Positions 24,927-33,536 are shown, counted from the stretch's first letter. The stretch: 64,000 nucleotides of DNA from Haliea sp. E1-2-M8 (GCF_030649675.1 NZ_JAUTDR010000001.1:310001-374000), one strand, 5' to 3'. Translations and numbers: made by a program. Notes: generated by a model not told the origin, from the letters alone.

Positions 24927-26279
24927 TCAAAGCGTGTTCAGGTAGGAGAGCAGGTCGTCGATGGACCGCTCGTTCTGCACCGAGCGGGCCATCAGTACCA
25001 TTTGCTGGCCGTAGCGGTCACTGCTGTGCCCGCCGCGCACGCCCTGGCGGAAATTCTCCAGCTGCCGGCGAATGTACCAGTCCTGCAGGCCCGCCAGCGC
25101 GGGTGCCTGCAGCGCTGCGTTACCCTGGGCGCGGCTGCCGTGGCAGGCGCCGCAGCTGTTGTAGTGGGCTGCGCCCCGGTCCGGGTTGCCGCTGACTGTG
25201 CTGGCAAGCTGTGCTTGCGGCAGCGAAGCCAGCCAGGCGGAAACATCCCGCACCGCCTCCTGGCTGCCGAGGACGCCGGCCATGGGCGCCATCTGCCGGC
25301 CAAAGGTGTCGGCCTCGTGCGCGCCGCGAATGCCCTCTCGGTAGTGTTCCAGCTGGCGCTGTAGATACCAGGCTGGCAGGCCCGCCAGCTGTGGCGCGTT
25401 CATCTCCTGGTTGCCCTCGGCATTGGCGCCATGGCAGGCCGCGCAGACCGCGTACTGTGCCTCCCCGGCAACCGGGTCGCCGCTGGCGTCGTCCTGAACC
25501 TCGGCCCAGGTAGGTTGCCCTGCAAGCCATTCTGTGAAGTCCTGTTCTTCCTCGACAATGACATTGCCGCGCATGGCGTAGTGCGCGATGCCGCACAGCT
25601 CCATGCACATCACATCGAAGCGCCCGGTACGGGTGGGAGTGAACCAGACGTAGCTCACGGTGCCCGGGATCATGTCCATCTTGACCCGGAACTGGGGCAC
25701 CGCGAAATTGTGCAGTACGTCGCGGGAGCGCAGCAGGACCTTGACCGGCCGGTCCAGCGGCAGGCGCAAATCTTCTCCGCGGACCAGGATGTCGTCGGCG
25801 CCGGTGGGATCGTTGGGGCTCATGCCTAGCGGGTTTTCGGCCGACATGAAGCGGGCGTCGACCTCGCCCAGCTCGCCGTCGGCGCCGGGGAAGCGGTAGC
25901 TCCACTGCCACTGCTCGCCGAACACCTCTACGACATCGGCGTTTTCCGGCACCTTGACGAAGTCCGCCCACACCACCAGCCCGGGCGCCAGCATGGCGAC
26001 AATGCCGACGGTGGTGATGCCGGTGAGCCATTTCTCCAGGGAGGCGTTTTCCGGTTCATAGTCCGCTTGCCGATTGGCGGTATTGCGGTAGCGAAAGACT
26101 GCCAGTGCCAGGAACAGATTGACGGCGACGAAGACAAAGCCGGTGATATACAGGGTGATGGTAATGGTGGTGTCGATGGAACCCCAGTTGGATGCCAACG
26201 GCGTGAACCACCAGGGGCTCCACCAGTGGAATGCCAGTGACCCGAGCACCAGCAGAACCAGGGCAATCACTATTTTCAT
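24927..26279 (-). CDS. ctaC: Cytochrome c oxidase subunit II with two fused cytochrome c domains
   Basis: 450 residues, much longer than a plain subunit II. Two transmembrane helices (about 40-62 and 88-105) are followed by the cupredoxin domain with CuA ligands H190, C225, E227, C229, H233 and M236. Two class I cytochrome c domains come next, with C279-x2-C282-H283 and C376-x2-C379-H380. The fusion means electrons can enter from another carrier without a separate cytochrome c. A start upstream of a copper site and no lipobox suggest an uncleaved N-terminal anchor. First gene of the oxidase operon. Confidence 0.95.
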   Translation of the reverse strand: MKIVIALVLLVLGSLAFHWWSPWWFTPLASNWGSIDTTITITLYITGFVFVAVNLFLALAVFRYRNTANRQADYEPENASLEKWLTGITTVGIVAMLAPGLVVWADFVKVPENADVVEVFGEQWQWSYRFPGADGELGEVDARFMSAENPLGMSPNDPTGADDILVRGEDLRLPLDRPVKVLLRSRDVLHNFAVPQFRVKMDMIPGTVSYVWFTPTRTGRFDVMCMELCGIAHYAMRGNVIVEEEQDFTEWLAGQPTWAEVQDDASGDPVAGEAQYAVCAACHGANAEGNQEMNAPQLAGLPAWYLQRQLEHYREGIRGAHEADTFGRQMAPMAGVLGSQEAVRDVSAWLASLPQAQLASTVSGNPDRGAAHYNSCGACHGSRAQGNAALQAPALAGLQDWYIRRQLENFRQGVRGGHSSDRYGQQMVLMARSVQNERSIDDLLSYLNTL

Positions 26280-26353
26280 GCCACCTCCCTGTACACTTGC
26301 AGCTGGCGCGCGGATGCCCCCGGCCGCTGCAGGCGATTATTGTTATGTGTGTA

Positions 26354-26920
26354 TCACTGATGTCGCCAGGCGGTACCTTTCATCATGGTTTCTATTCTGG
26401 TCCGGCAGCTCACAAACCAGCCCGGTGCGGCAGGGCCCTCGCCGGCCGCTGTCAGTTTGGGATGGGTGCTCGCGATACGCCGCAGAATATCCTCCTGGGC
26501 CGTGCTGACGTCGACAAACAGGACATGCCTGCCGGCCCGCAGGTCCTCGGTAAAGCGTTTGAAGTCTGAGTGTGGCTCTTGAATCCCGATCAGGCCGCCC
26601 TCCCAGGTGCAGAAGCCAAGCACAATGACGGCGAGAAAAACCGGGGGGACCCAGGTGACGGTAGCGGCTATGCCGGTTGCCCACGCGGCGGCGAGAACGA
26701 TGGCCGCGCCGATGACGCCGATCACGGCGCCGCGCTCGGTACCGTGTACCACATCCTTGCGCAGCACGGCTTCCACGTCGTTGAGTCTATGGGACTGCAC
26801 GCCTGCGTCGTCCTCGCTGAGGACATGAATTTGCGGTGTGGAAACGCCCGCCGCCTCCAGGTCACGTTCCACTTGTTCCAGTTCGTCGAGATCATCGCTG
26901 AGAAAAAAGTGGCGTTTCAT
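26354..26920 (-). CDS. Conserved membrane protein of unknown function
   Basis: About 188 residues from ATG 26920, which has AGGAG 10 nt upstream; the frame is open further but without support. Residues 1-60 form a small soluble domain (KRHFFLSDDLDELEQVERDLEAAGVSTPQIHVLSEDD). Two hydrophobic segments follow (about 66-85 and 88-106), then a soluble C-terminus. Similar proteins in pseudomonads are often labelled magnesium transporter or NAD/FAD-utilising enzyme, labels with no support that I can see. It lies 74 nt upstream of subunit II on the same strand. Confidence 0.65.
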   Translation of the reverse strand: MKRHFFLSDDLDELEQVERDLEAAGVSTPQIHVLSEDDAGVQSHRLNDVEAVLRKDVVHGTERGAVIGVIGAAIVLAAAWATGIAATVTWVPPVFLAVIVLGFCTWEGGLIGIQEPHSDFKRFTEDLRAGRHVLFVDVSTAQEDILRRIASTHPKLTAAGEGPAAPGWFVSCRTRIETMMKGTAWRHQ

Positions 26921-27306
26921 TATTAGAATACTCCTCGCCGGATAACCGGATGTGCGGTCGACGCCATCGAGTATAGCACCCTCATTGCCCGCCACTAGCC
27001 ATGGCCACGCGGGGCATTTTTTTTAGTCTATTCTGTGCTTAAAAAGTAATCTCTATAGAAAAAAAAGTACTTAAAAAAGGTGTTTTTCTCGATAAACAAG
27101 ACTGTTCGCGGCCTTCCCTGGGCACATTTACAGTTTTCTGAGAATGTTTTTGCATAAACACCATATTTTATAGATCCAGATGAGCTAAGTGTTGGTTCAG
27201 GCGCAAACACCAGCCGTTCGATGTGGTCACACCGAACTATTTTTTCGACATATTCCCGCCACCGGTTAGGATAGGGGCTCGAAGCACAGACAAAGGAGGT
27301 GCAGAT
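26921..27306. other. 386-bp AT-rich intergenic region with no gene
   Basis: Divergent spacer between the unknown membrane protein (minus) and the Ser/Thr kinase (plus). From about 27015 to 27200 it is much more AT-rich than its surroundings, with several poly-A and poly-T runs. No open frame with a ribosome-binding site and no tRNA-like fold was seen. It must hold the kinase promoter. AAAGGAGGT at 27292-27300 is a very strong ribosome-binding site for the kinase. Confidence 0.5.
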
Positions 27307-28851
27307 ATGGCAGGGGCAGGGGATAAAAAGGAGCAGCCAGCGAAAGACGCGGACAGGACGCTGGTGGCTGACACCGCGGACCAGACCGTTGTCGACCCGG
27401 AATCCGGATCCGACGCCCTGCCGCCGCTGCCCGAGGGCAACGAAGACGAGACCGTGTTGGCGAATCCCGCCGCTGCCGAGGGTCCCGGCCTGCACACCGC
27501 TGCCGAGCTGCCCACCCGGGCGATCGACGAGGACAGCACCCAGGTCAAAACCAATCCGGGCGCATCCCCCCTGACCGGGCGCAGCTACGTACCCCACGCC
27601 AGCAATGTCATCAAGGATCGCTTTGTGCTCGAGTCCCGGCTCGGCAAGGGCGGCATGGGCCAGGTATACAAGGCGCGGGACCTGCGCAAGGAAGAGGCCA
27701 ACGACGACAACCCCTGGGTTGCCATCAAGTTCCTCGGGGAAGAGTTCAGTCGCCATCCCAAGGCCCTGATCAGCCTGCAGCGGGAGGCGAAAAAATCGCA
27801 ACAGCTCGCCCACCCCAACGTGTTGACCGTGTACGACTTCGATCGTGACGGTGACCGGGTCTACATGACCATGGAGATGCTGCAGGGTGACGACCTGTCG
27901 GGTCTCAAGAAGATCAAGTTCGCCGAAGGCAAGGAACCGGATAACGAGACCCTCATCGAGCAGATGGCCAGCGGCCTCGCCTATGCTCACGAAAACGGCC
28001 TGGTGCACTCGGACTTCAAGCCGGACAACGTATTTGTCACCACCGAAGGGCGGGTCAAGATCCTCGACTTCGGCATTGCCCGGATCATGGATTCCGCGGT
28101 ACAGAAGGACAGCTTCGACGCCGGCGAACTGGGGGCCATGACCCTGCGTTATGCCTCCCTGGAAATGCTGCGCCGGGACAGCGATCCCCATCCCTCGGAT
28201 GATGTCTACGCCCTCGGTCTGATCGCCTACCAGCTATACGCCGGCGTCCATCCCTATGGCGGCAGAACGGCGCTGGACGCGCTGGATCAGGGCCTGACGC
28301 CGCAGCCCATCAAGGGCATCAAGCGTCACCAGTGGCGGGCCATTGCCGGCGCCATCGCCCTGGAGCGCGCGGACCGCACAGCCTCCGCAGAGCAATTCCA
28401 CAAGGAATTTTCCGGCACCAGCAGGCGCAACCGGATCCTGCTGGCGCTGGTGCTGGTGCTGGCGCTGGCGTCGGGCTACTTCGCCTGGGAAGCGAGCAAG
28501 CCGGAGGGTCCCGCGGTGCCTTTTGCGGAGCTGCCAGCACAGGTCCAGAGCGAGTTCCGCGGGCACATCGACCGCGGCCAGCAGTCTGCAGAGATCGGGG
28601 ACTGGGACGGCGCCTCCCGCTATTTTACCGCCGCCTATGCCCTGCACCCGCGCAATCCCGAAGCCGAAGAAGGCTTGCGCATGCTGGTCCAGCACCTGGT
28701 GGAAGTTGCGCCGAGCATGGTTACCCCGCGACAGCAGGAGTATTTGGCGAAGCTTATCGATGCCTACGCCGAAGAGAACGAGTACCTGGCCAACGACAAG
28801 CAGCTGGCGCAGGTGCGGGATACGCTGCGGGCACAGTTGAACGGTGACTAG
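27307..28851 (+). CDS. Membrane Ser/Thr protein kinase (non-RD, Hanks type)
   Basis: 514 residues from ATG 27307, 6 nt after AAAGGAGGT. Residues 1-100 are acidic and Thr-rich (possible autophosphorylation tail). The kinase domain is about 106-370: Gly loop LGKGGMGQVY (112-121), Lys141, catalytic loop HSDFKPDN (H234, D236, N241) and DFG at 254-256. The usual HRD arginine is Ser, so it is a non-RD kinase, but the catalytic Asp is kept and activity is likely. One transmembrane helix (about 376-393) leads to a TPR-like periplasmic tail. It is not in an operon. The pseudo-caspase lipoprotein nearby is a possible partner, by position only. Confidence 0.9.
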   Translation: MAGAGDKKEQPAKDADRTLVADTADQTVVDPESGSDALPPLPEGNEDETVLANPAAAEGPGLHTAAELPTRAIDEDSTQVKTNPGASPLTGRSYVPHASNVIKDRFVLESRLGKGGMGQVYKARDLRKEEANDDNPWVAIKFLGEEFSRHPKALISLQREAKKSQQLAHPNVLTVYDFDRDGDRVYMTMEMLQGDDLSGLKKIKFAEGKEPDNETLIEQMASGLAYAHENGLVHSDFKPDNVFVTTEGRVKILDFGIARIMDSAVQKDSFDAGELGAMTLRYASLEMLRRDSDPHPSDDVYALGLIAYQLYAGVHPYGGRTALDALDQGLTPQPIKGIKRHQWRAIAGAIALERADRTASAEQFHKEFSGTSRRNRILLALVLVLALASGYFAWEASKPEGPAVPFAELPAQVQSEFRGHIDRGQQSAEIGDWDGASRYFTAAYALHPRNPEAEEGLRMLVQHLVEVAPSMVTPRQQEYLAKLIDAYAEENEYLANDKQLAQVRDTLRAQLNGD

Positions 28852-28872
28852 GTGTAACGGCCGGCCGGGCGA

Positions 28873-29718
28873 TCACTCGCCGCCGGCCAGCACTTTTGCC
28901 AGCAGTCCGGGCCACGCCTCCAGCCAGCAGCAGCGGTGGTCAAAGTCTTCATGCAACCAATACTCAGCGGCCGGGTGGCGTTCCCGGTAGCCAATGGTTG
29001 TTGCGGGTGGCACCACCCTGTCCCCGGCACCGGCGAGGTGAACCTGCCTGAAGGCAGCGCCGGGCGCGATCTCCAGTGTCGGATTCAGTGAACCCGTAAG
29101 AGGCAGGTGCCGGTGGTGCCGGGTCCAGGCCGCTGTATCGAGGTTGCTGGCCACCGTGACAACCGTGGTTGGAAGCGTCTGCTCCTGCGCCAGCAGCAGC
29201 GCCAGTACGCCGCCACCGCTGTAGCCCACCAGCATCAGCGAGCTAGGCTGGTACTCGGCGAGAAGCCGCTGCATCGCGTCGGCGAGCGCGTCCAGCACTG
29301 CCCGTGAATAGCGCCCCTCCGTCCACAGGTCTGCTTCGCAGGGCGGGAAGGGCGTATCCTGCTGGTGATAGCAGGGCCGGCCCAGGAGCAGCGCCGGATG
29401 GGGGTCTGCCAGCATCAGTTCCAGCGCTACCGTGCTGCGTCCTGTGGGGTTGGCGGCCCGCTCCCTGCCCAGCCAGGGGCGTCCATCGCCTGCAAGGTAA
29501 ACGTGCAGCCGCCCGCCCCGCGCCTGCTCGTGCCTGCTGGCCAGCACGGGGAGAACGAAGGGGCCGCCCGGAACCTGCTGGAGGCTGAGACCGTGCCTGG
29601 CGGCGAGCTGTTTGGCGTCGGGAATACCGCCGCAGGCAGCCAGTAGCGACACAGTTAGCAAAACCAGCCATCGACCCTTGTGGCCGTACCACGAATGCAC
29701 TATGTTCAGGGTTTGCAT
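28873..29718 (-). CDS. Lipoprotein alpha/beta hydrolase
   Basis: About 281 residues from ATG 29718; an alternative ATG at 29745 would add 9 residues. The signal peptide ends with a lipobox (VSLLAAC), so it is likely an outer-membrane or inner-membrane lipoprotein. The alpha/beta hydrolase nucleophile is in VGYSGGG, the acid is in AGAGDRVVPP and the His is in FDHRCCW. Substrate unknown. Its stop lies 22 nt from that of the convergent kinase gene, and its start is back-to-back with the caspase-like gene. Confidence 0.75.
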   Translation of the reverse strand: MQTLNIVHSWYGHKGRWLVLLTVSLLAACGGIPDAKQLAARHGLSLQQVPGGPFVLPVLASRHEQARGGRLHVYLAGDGRPWLGRERAANPTGRSTVALELMLADPHPALLLGRPCYHQQDTPFPPCEADLWTEGRYSRAVLDALADAMQRLLAEYQPSSLMLVGYSGGGVLALLLAQEQTLPTTVVTVASNLDTAAWTRHHRHLPLTGSLNPTLEIAPGAAFRQVHLAGAGDRVVPPATTIGYRERHPAAEYWLHEDFDHRCCWLEAWPGLLAKVLAGGE

Positions 29719-29743
29719 TAAAATAACAGTGGGTTCCTTAGCC

Positions 29744-31360
29744 ATGACCAATCAATTTTCGTCACTTCGGCCCGCTGCCGGCCGCACCATGCGCAATGCT
29801 CTGCTGGCCGCCGCAGCCTCTGCCTTGCTGGCCGCCTGCGCTGCGGGCCCGAGCGGTCCGGTGGAGATACCCGAGGGGGCAGCGGTCGCTGACCTGTACA
29901 TTGTAGACTGCCTGCTGCCGGGTCAGGTACGCCAGTTGGGCAATTCCACCTACCTCACGCCGCGGCGACCCACCCGCACCACCGCCCAGGACTGCCGCCT
30001 GCGCGGCGGTGAATATGTGGCCTTCGACCGGGCGGACTACAAGACAGCGCTGAAAGTCTGGTTACCGGCGGCTGAAGCCGGCGATGCCGACGCCCAGAAC
30101 TCCGTCGGGGAAATCTTCGAGCGCGGCCTCGGTACCGAGCCCAACTATGCAGTGGCCGTCCTCTGGTTTGAACGCGCGGCCAAACAGGGCCACAAGGGTG
30201 CCCAGTTCAATCTCGGTACCCTCTACGAAACGGGCAAGGGAGTGCCCCAGGACAAGGCCATGGCCCTGAACTGGTATCGCCAGGCCTGGGGGCTGGCCGA
30301 GGACCAGCTGGTGTACAAGTCCGACGCGGAAGAGGCGCTAATGGCCCAGGCCGAGGAGAACGTGGCCCTGCAGGCCGAGAACGTCACGCTTGCCGAACAG
30401 ATGGCCCAGGCGCGCGCCGAGCGCGAAAAGGCCCGGGCCGAGGCCGCCGCCGCCAGGGCGGAGGCAGATGCCGCGATAGCGGATGCTGCAACGCCGGCCC
30501 CCGCGCCTGCACCTGCCGCTCCCGCTCCGGTCACCCCGGCAGAGCCCCTGGTTGATGGTGGCCTGGTCAGCATCGGCGCCGATACCGCCGAACCCGGCGC
30601 TGCCGTCTCCAAAGACGGACGCGATTATGGCCGCTATTACGCCCTGGTCATCGGCAATGGCAGCTACCAGTTCCTGGATGACCTGCAGACGCCGGCCTCC
30701 GACGTGGACAAGATCGCCCGCCTGCTCAGCGACAAGTACGGCTTCGCGGTGCAGGTGCTCAAGAACACCAGTGACGTCGGCGTGCTGCGTGCCCTCAACC
30801 AGCTCAACGAAGTGTTGCAGGAAAACGACAATCTGCTGATCTATTACGCCGGCTACGGCAATCGCAGGCCGGTGGGAGCCTACGAGGCGGGCTACTGGCT
30901 GCCGGTCAACGCCGAACCGCCGCCCAATGATACCTTCTGGGTGCCCACCGAGCAGGTCAGCAGCCATCTGGCTCGTCTGCCGGCCCGGCGCATCATGGTG
31001 GTGACCGACTCAACCTTCGCCGGCCTGCTGGCGGACAACCCGGCCTTCCTGCTGGCAAGCGGTCGCGAGGCCCTGCTCAGCGACGCCTATATCGGCTTGC
31101 GCTTCCCCAACAAGTCGCGCCTGCTGCTGACCTCCGGCCAGGATTTCCCCCTGGCCAGCGAGCGCGATCCGGGCACTTCGGTATTTGCGAACGCCTTTAT
31201 CAGCGCCCTGCAGGACAACGAAGCGGTAATCACCGGCCCCGCCCTGTTCCTCAGCATGCTGGACCTGCTGGACGAAAGCCTGCCGGGGCTGGACCCCGAG
31301 TTCAAGGCGATCAAGCGCGCGGGAGACGAGGTTGGCGAGTTCTACTTCGTCGCCCGCTAA
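29744..31360 (+). CDS. Sel1-repeat / caspase-like lipoprotein, catalytic dyad lost
   Basis: 538 residues from ATG 29744. The signal peptide ends in the lipobox LLAAC (Cys32). Residues about 75-190 hold Sel1/TPR-like repeats (DAQNSVGEIFERGLG, GAQFNLGTLYETGKG). Residues about 200-250 form an Ala/Glu coiled coil, followed by an Ala-Pro linker. From about 291 a peptidase C14 (caspase/metacaspase) fold begins: YALVIGNGSYQFLDDLQTPASDVDKIARLL. The catalytic His motif YYAGHG reads YYAGYG (Tyr371), and the Cys motif DSCFSG reads DSTFAG (Thr424). Both catalytic residues are replaced, so it is most likely a non-proteolytic, surface-located pseudo-caspase, perhaps a scaffold. Confidence 0.8.
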   Translation: MTNQFSSLRPAAGRTMRNALLAAAASALLAACAAGPSGPVEIPEGAAVADLYIVDCLLPGQVRQLGNSTYLTPRRPTRTTAQDCRLRGGEYVAFDRADYKTALKVWLPAAEAGDADAQNSVGEIFERGLGTEPNYAVAVLWFERAAKQGHKGAQFNLGTLYETGKGVPQDKAMALNWYRQAWGLAEDQLVYKSDAEEALMAQAEENVALQAENVTLAEQMAQARAEREKARAEAAAARAEADAAIADAATPAPAPAPAAPAPVTPAEPLVDGGLVSIGADTAEPGAAVSKDGRDYGRYYALVIGNGSYQFLDDLQTPASDVDKIARLLSDKYGFAVQVLKNTSDVGVLRALNQLNEVLQENDNLLIYYAGYGNRRPVGAYEAGYWLPVNAEPPPNDTFWVPTEQVSSHLARLPARRIMVVTDSTFAGLLADNPAFLLASGREALLSDAYIGLRFPNKSRLLLTSGQDFPLASERDPGTSVFANAFISALQDNEAVITGPALFLSMLDLLDESLPGLDPEFKAIKRAGDEVGEFYFVAR

Positions 31361-31365
31361 CCACC

Positions 31366-31390
31366 GTAGGAGCCCGCTCCTGCGGGCGAT
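31366..31390 (+). repeat. REP-like palindromic element
   Basis: Begins GTAGGAGC, followed by a hairpin GCCCGC-TCCT-GCGGGC (72-77 with 82-87 of this hundred) and GAT. It has the same head (GTAGGAGC) and tail (GCGAT or GGCGAT) as the element at 45752-45775. It resembles Pseudomonas-type REP sequences. It lies between the caspase-like gene and tRNA-Val. Confidence 0.6.
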
Positions 31391-31404
31391 GCTTCAGGAA
31401 ACAG

Positions 31405-31433
31405 TTGAGGAAACCCGGCGGCGCCCTTATAAT
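31405..31433 (+). promoter_or_regulatory. Sigma-70 promoter of tRNA-Val
   Basis: TTGAGG at 31405-31410 and TATAAT at 31428-31433 are separated by exactly 17 bp, and the predicted start (about 31440) is some 10 bp before the tRNA. The discriminator CCCCGCCC is GC-rich, as in stable-RNA promoters under stringent control. Confidence 0.85.
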
Positions 31434-31450
31434 CCCCGCCCTCAGACAAC

Positions 31451-31509
<59 letters not shown>

Positions 31510-31527
<18 letters not shown>

Positions 31528-32078
31528 AACACAAGACCCCGCCCATGGCGGGGTTTTTTGTTTGGATAGAGGGTGGATTTGAACTGGCGCCAGTTCGACA
31601 AACTGCGGGAGCAGTTTGCAACGAGCGGCGCCAGCCGCGAAGCCCGCAGGGTCGGAGCAGGCGCCAGCCTGATCCGATTCATCTGGCTGGTCCTACCAAA
31701 CACAAGACCCCGCCCATGGCGGGGTTTTTTGTTTGGATAGAGGGTGGATTTGAACTGGCGCCAGTTCGACAAACTGCGGGAGCAGTTTGCAACGAGCGGC
31801 GCCAGCCGCGAAGCCCGCAGGGTCGGAGCAGGCGCCAGCCTGATCCGATTCATCTGGCTGGTCCTACCAAACACAAGACCCCGCCCATGGCGGGGTTTTT
31901 TGTTTGGATAGAGGGTGGATTTGAACTGGCGCCAGTTCGACAAACTGCGGGAGCAGTTTGCAACGAGCGGCGCCAGCCGCGAAGCCCGCAGGGTCGGAGC
32001 AGGCGCCAGCCTGATCCGATTCATCTGGCTGGTCCTACCAAACACAAGACCCCGCCCATGGCGGGGTTTTTTGTTTGG
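31510..32078 (+). repeat. 171-bp tandem array (3.3 copies) starting with the tRNA-Val 3' end
   Basis: Units begin at 31510, 31681, 31852 and 32023 (period exactly 171; the fourth is a 56-bp partial ending at 32078). Each starts with the last part of the tRNA (TCTGGCTGGTCCTACCA), followed by a Rho-independent terminator (CCCCGCC-CAT-GGCGGGG plus T6) at unit offset about 27. The three full units continue with the 14-bp palindrome AACTGGCGCCAGTT, a hairpin CAAACTGC-GGGA-GCAGTTTG, and two GGCGCCAGCC copies. Full units look identical base for base. Because 171 is 3 x 57, long open frames cross the array on both strands; they are probably by-products. The layout parallels the E. coli tyrT/rtT array. 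Confidence 0.95.
31537..31559 (+). terminator. Rho-independent terminator of tRNA-Val
   Basis: Perfect 7-bp GC stem CCCCGCC/GGCGGGG with a CAT loop and T6, starting 10 nt after the CCA end. Exact copies recur every 171 bp at 31708, 31879 and 32050, so read-through transcripts would meet four terminators in a row. Confidence 0.9.
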
Positions 32079-32135
32079 TCAAAGGGTAGATGAGCGGCAA
32101 TCTGGGCGAGATGACGATCGCGGTACGCGCGCTGG

Positions 32136-33536
32136 CTACCGGTGTGTCGCTATGTAGTCGATAAACTTCTGCACATTCAGGGAGCCGAGGCCAGTCGCAA
32201 TATCGTAGCCGGGGCCTGCCGGGTACGCGCCTGCACCGGCGTAACCCCGCACGACGTCATTGAGAATGGTGGAATTGGTGGGCCCTCCATTGGTGGACAT
32301 GAGCCCGTAGAGGCGGCTCTGGAGCGGATCGACAGCACTGGTGCTGGAAGATAACATCGGCTCGCTCTGGGCTTTTCTGGTCTGGTTGGCAATGGCTACA
32401 ACGCCCGCGAAGAACGCCGACGATACCGTGTTGCCGCCGACCAGGAACCACCCGCCTAATGTTGATGAATAGATATGGGCACCGTACTTGGGATCAGCGT
32501 TGAAGGCCACGTCGGGAACGGACCGGTACATCGTCGTGTTGGCTGCCTGGACGGATGGGATCGCCTGAAACGCGGGCATCCGTTCCCGCTCGGACATGCC
32601 AGCCCCTGATTCGGCCCATGCCGTCTCGACAAAGGGTGCAACCGAACTCAGCGTCGTGCCACCCACCGCGATGACGCCCGAATAGGTCGCCGGAAAGCTC
32701 GGCCTCATGTCGCTGCCCGATGGTGCGATCCATACTATATTAGTATTTAAAAACAGGTGTGTTTTGCTGTCTTGCGTGCTGAACTCATCGGCGCCGAACG
32801 GCAATAAGACGACATTTACCCCTAAATTTACGGCGGTTTGTATGGCCGTATAGATATCGTTATAGCCTACTGATTTGGCCTCGATGACGTAGACAGTCGC
32901 CCCTGGACTCACGGTGTTTACCATCTGAACGGCGGTGTTGGTGTTCAAGGCCATTGTGCTGTTGGTAACAACCCCAGCCTGATTGATAATGTTCAGGGTG
33001 ATTGGCTTTACCCCAAATTGCTGAGCCCACTTATTGAGATCTAGCTGCAGGTTCGAATAGTGGTAAGCTGTGATGATGGCCACTTTGATCCCGTAGCCCG
33101 CGGGCTTGTTGTTCGCCCCAGTAGCCGGCACGTTATAGGCCTCCAGAAGCTGCTGAGGCGTCCACCCTCGGGACAGATCCAGACCAGACGAGACCACGTC
33201 GGTCGAGTTCGTCGTGGAGGTTCCGTAGCCCGCGAGCTTTTTGCCCGAATGAGTCTGTTGAGTATCCGGTGTGTTGTCGGTCTCCTGAAGCTGCTCAGGC
33301 GCCCACCCACCGGATGGGTCCGCACTGGCCGAGGTCATTGCATCCTCGGACAGCTCATAGCCATCAGCCAGCACGTGAGCGTGTCGGTAGTCGTCGGCGG
33401 CAGGAGCATTCTGCCCGCCGCCCGGGGCCGGATCCTCCTGCCCGCCGTCCGTGGATCCGCATCCCTGCAACCCCGCGGCTGCGAGCAAGACAGCCACGCA
33501 CACGCTGCGCCGCACCCACGTTGTAAGCTCGTTCAT
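32136..33536 (-). CDS. Sedolisin (S53)-like lipoprotein, catalytic residues lost
   Basis: 466 residues from ATG 33536 (AGG about 9 nt upstream). The signal peptide ends in the lipobox AGLQGC. Residues about 40-130 are a Ser/Asn-rich linker with two related GWxPxQL segments. The rest is a subtilisin/S53 fold: AIITAYHYSNLQLDLN, SPGATVYVIEA, a SFPATYSGVIAVGGTT block, VPDVAFNADP and the Ca-site region GPGYDIATGLGSLN. The catalytic GTS motif reads GGNTVSSAFFAG (Thr370 for Ser), and the Glu/Asp helix reads NTNTAVQM with neither acid in place. So it is probably a binding or structural protein. More AT-rich than its neighbours, which suggests transfer. Confidence 0.75.
   Translation of the reverse strand: MNELTTWVRRSVCVAVLLAAAGLQGCGSTDGGQEDPAPGGGQNAPAADDYRHAHVLADGYELSEDAMTSASADPSGGWAPEQLQETDNTPDTQQTHSGKKLAGYGTSTTNSTDVVSSGLDLSRGWTPQQLLEAYNVPATGANNKPAGYGIKVAIITAYHYSNLQLDLNKWAQQFGVKPITLNIINQAGVVTNSTMALNTNTAVQMVNTVSPGATVYVIEAKSVGYNDIYTAIQTAVNLGVNVVLLPFGADEFSTQDSKTHLFLNTNIVWIAPSGSDMRPSFPATYSGVIAVGGTTLSSVAPFVETAWAESGAGMSERERMPAFQAIPSVQAANTTMYRSVPDVAFNADPKYGAHIYSSTLGGWFLVGGNTVSSAFFAGVVAIANQTRKAQSEPMLSSSTSAVDPLQSRLYGLMSTNGGPTNSTILNDVVRGYAGAGAYPAGPGYDIATGLGSLNVQKFIDYIATHR

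Noticed and set aside
23297-25195. Open frame of 632 codons on the plus strand
   Set aside because: Antisense to the oxidase subunit I and II genes; His/Gln/Gly-rich shadow without motifs.
27028-28191. Open frame of 387 codons on the minus strand opposite the kinase
   Set aside because: The kinase motifs on the plus strand are unambiguous; this is its antisense shadow extended through the AT-rich spacer.
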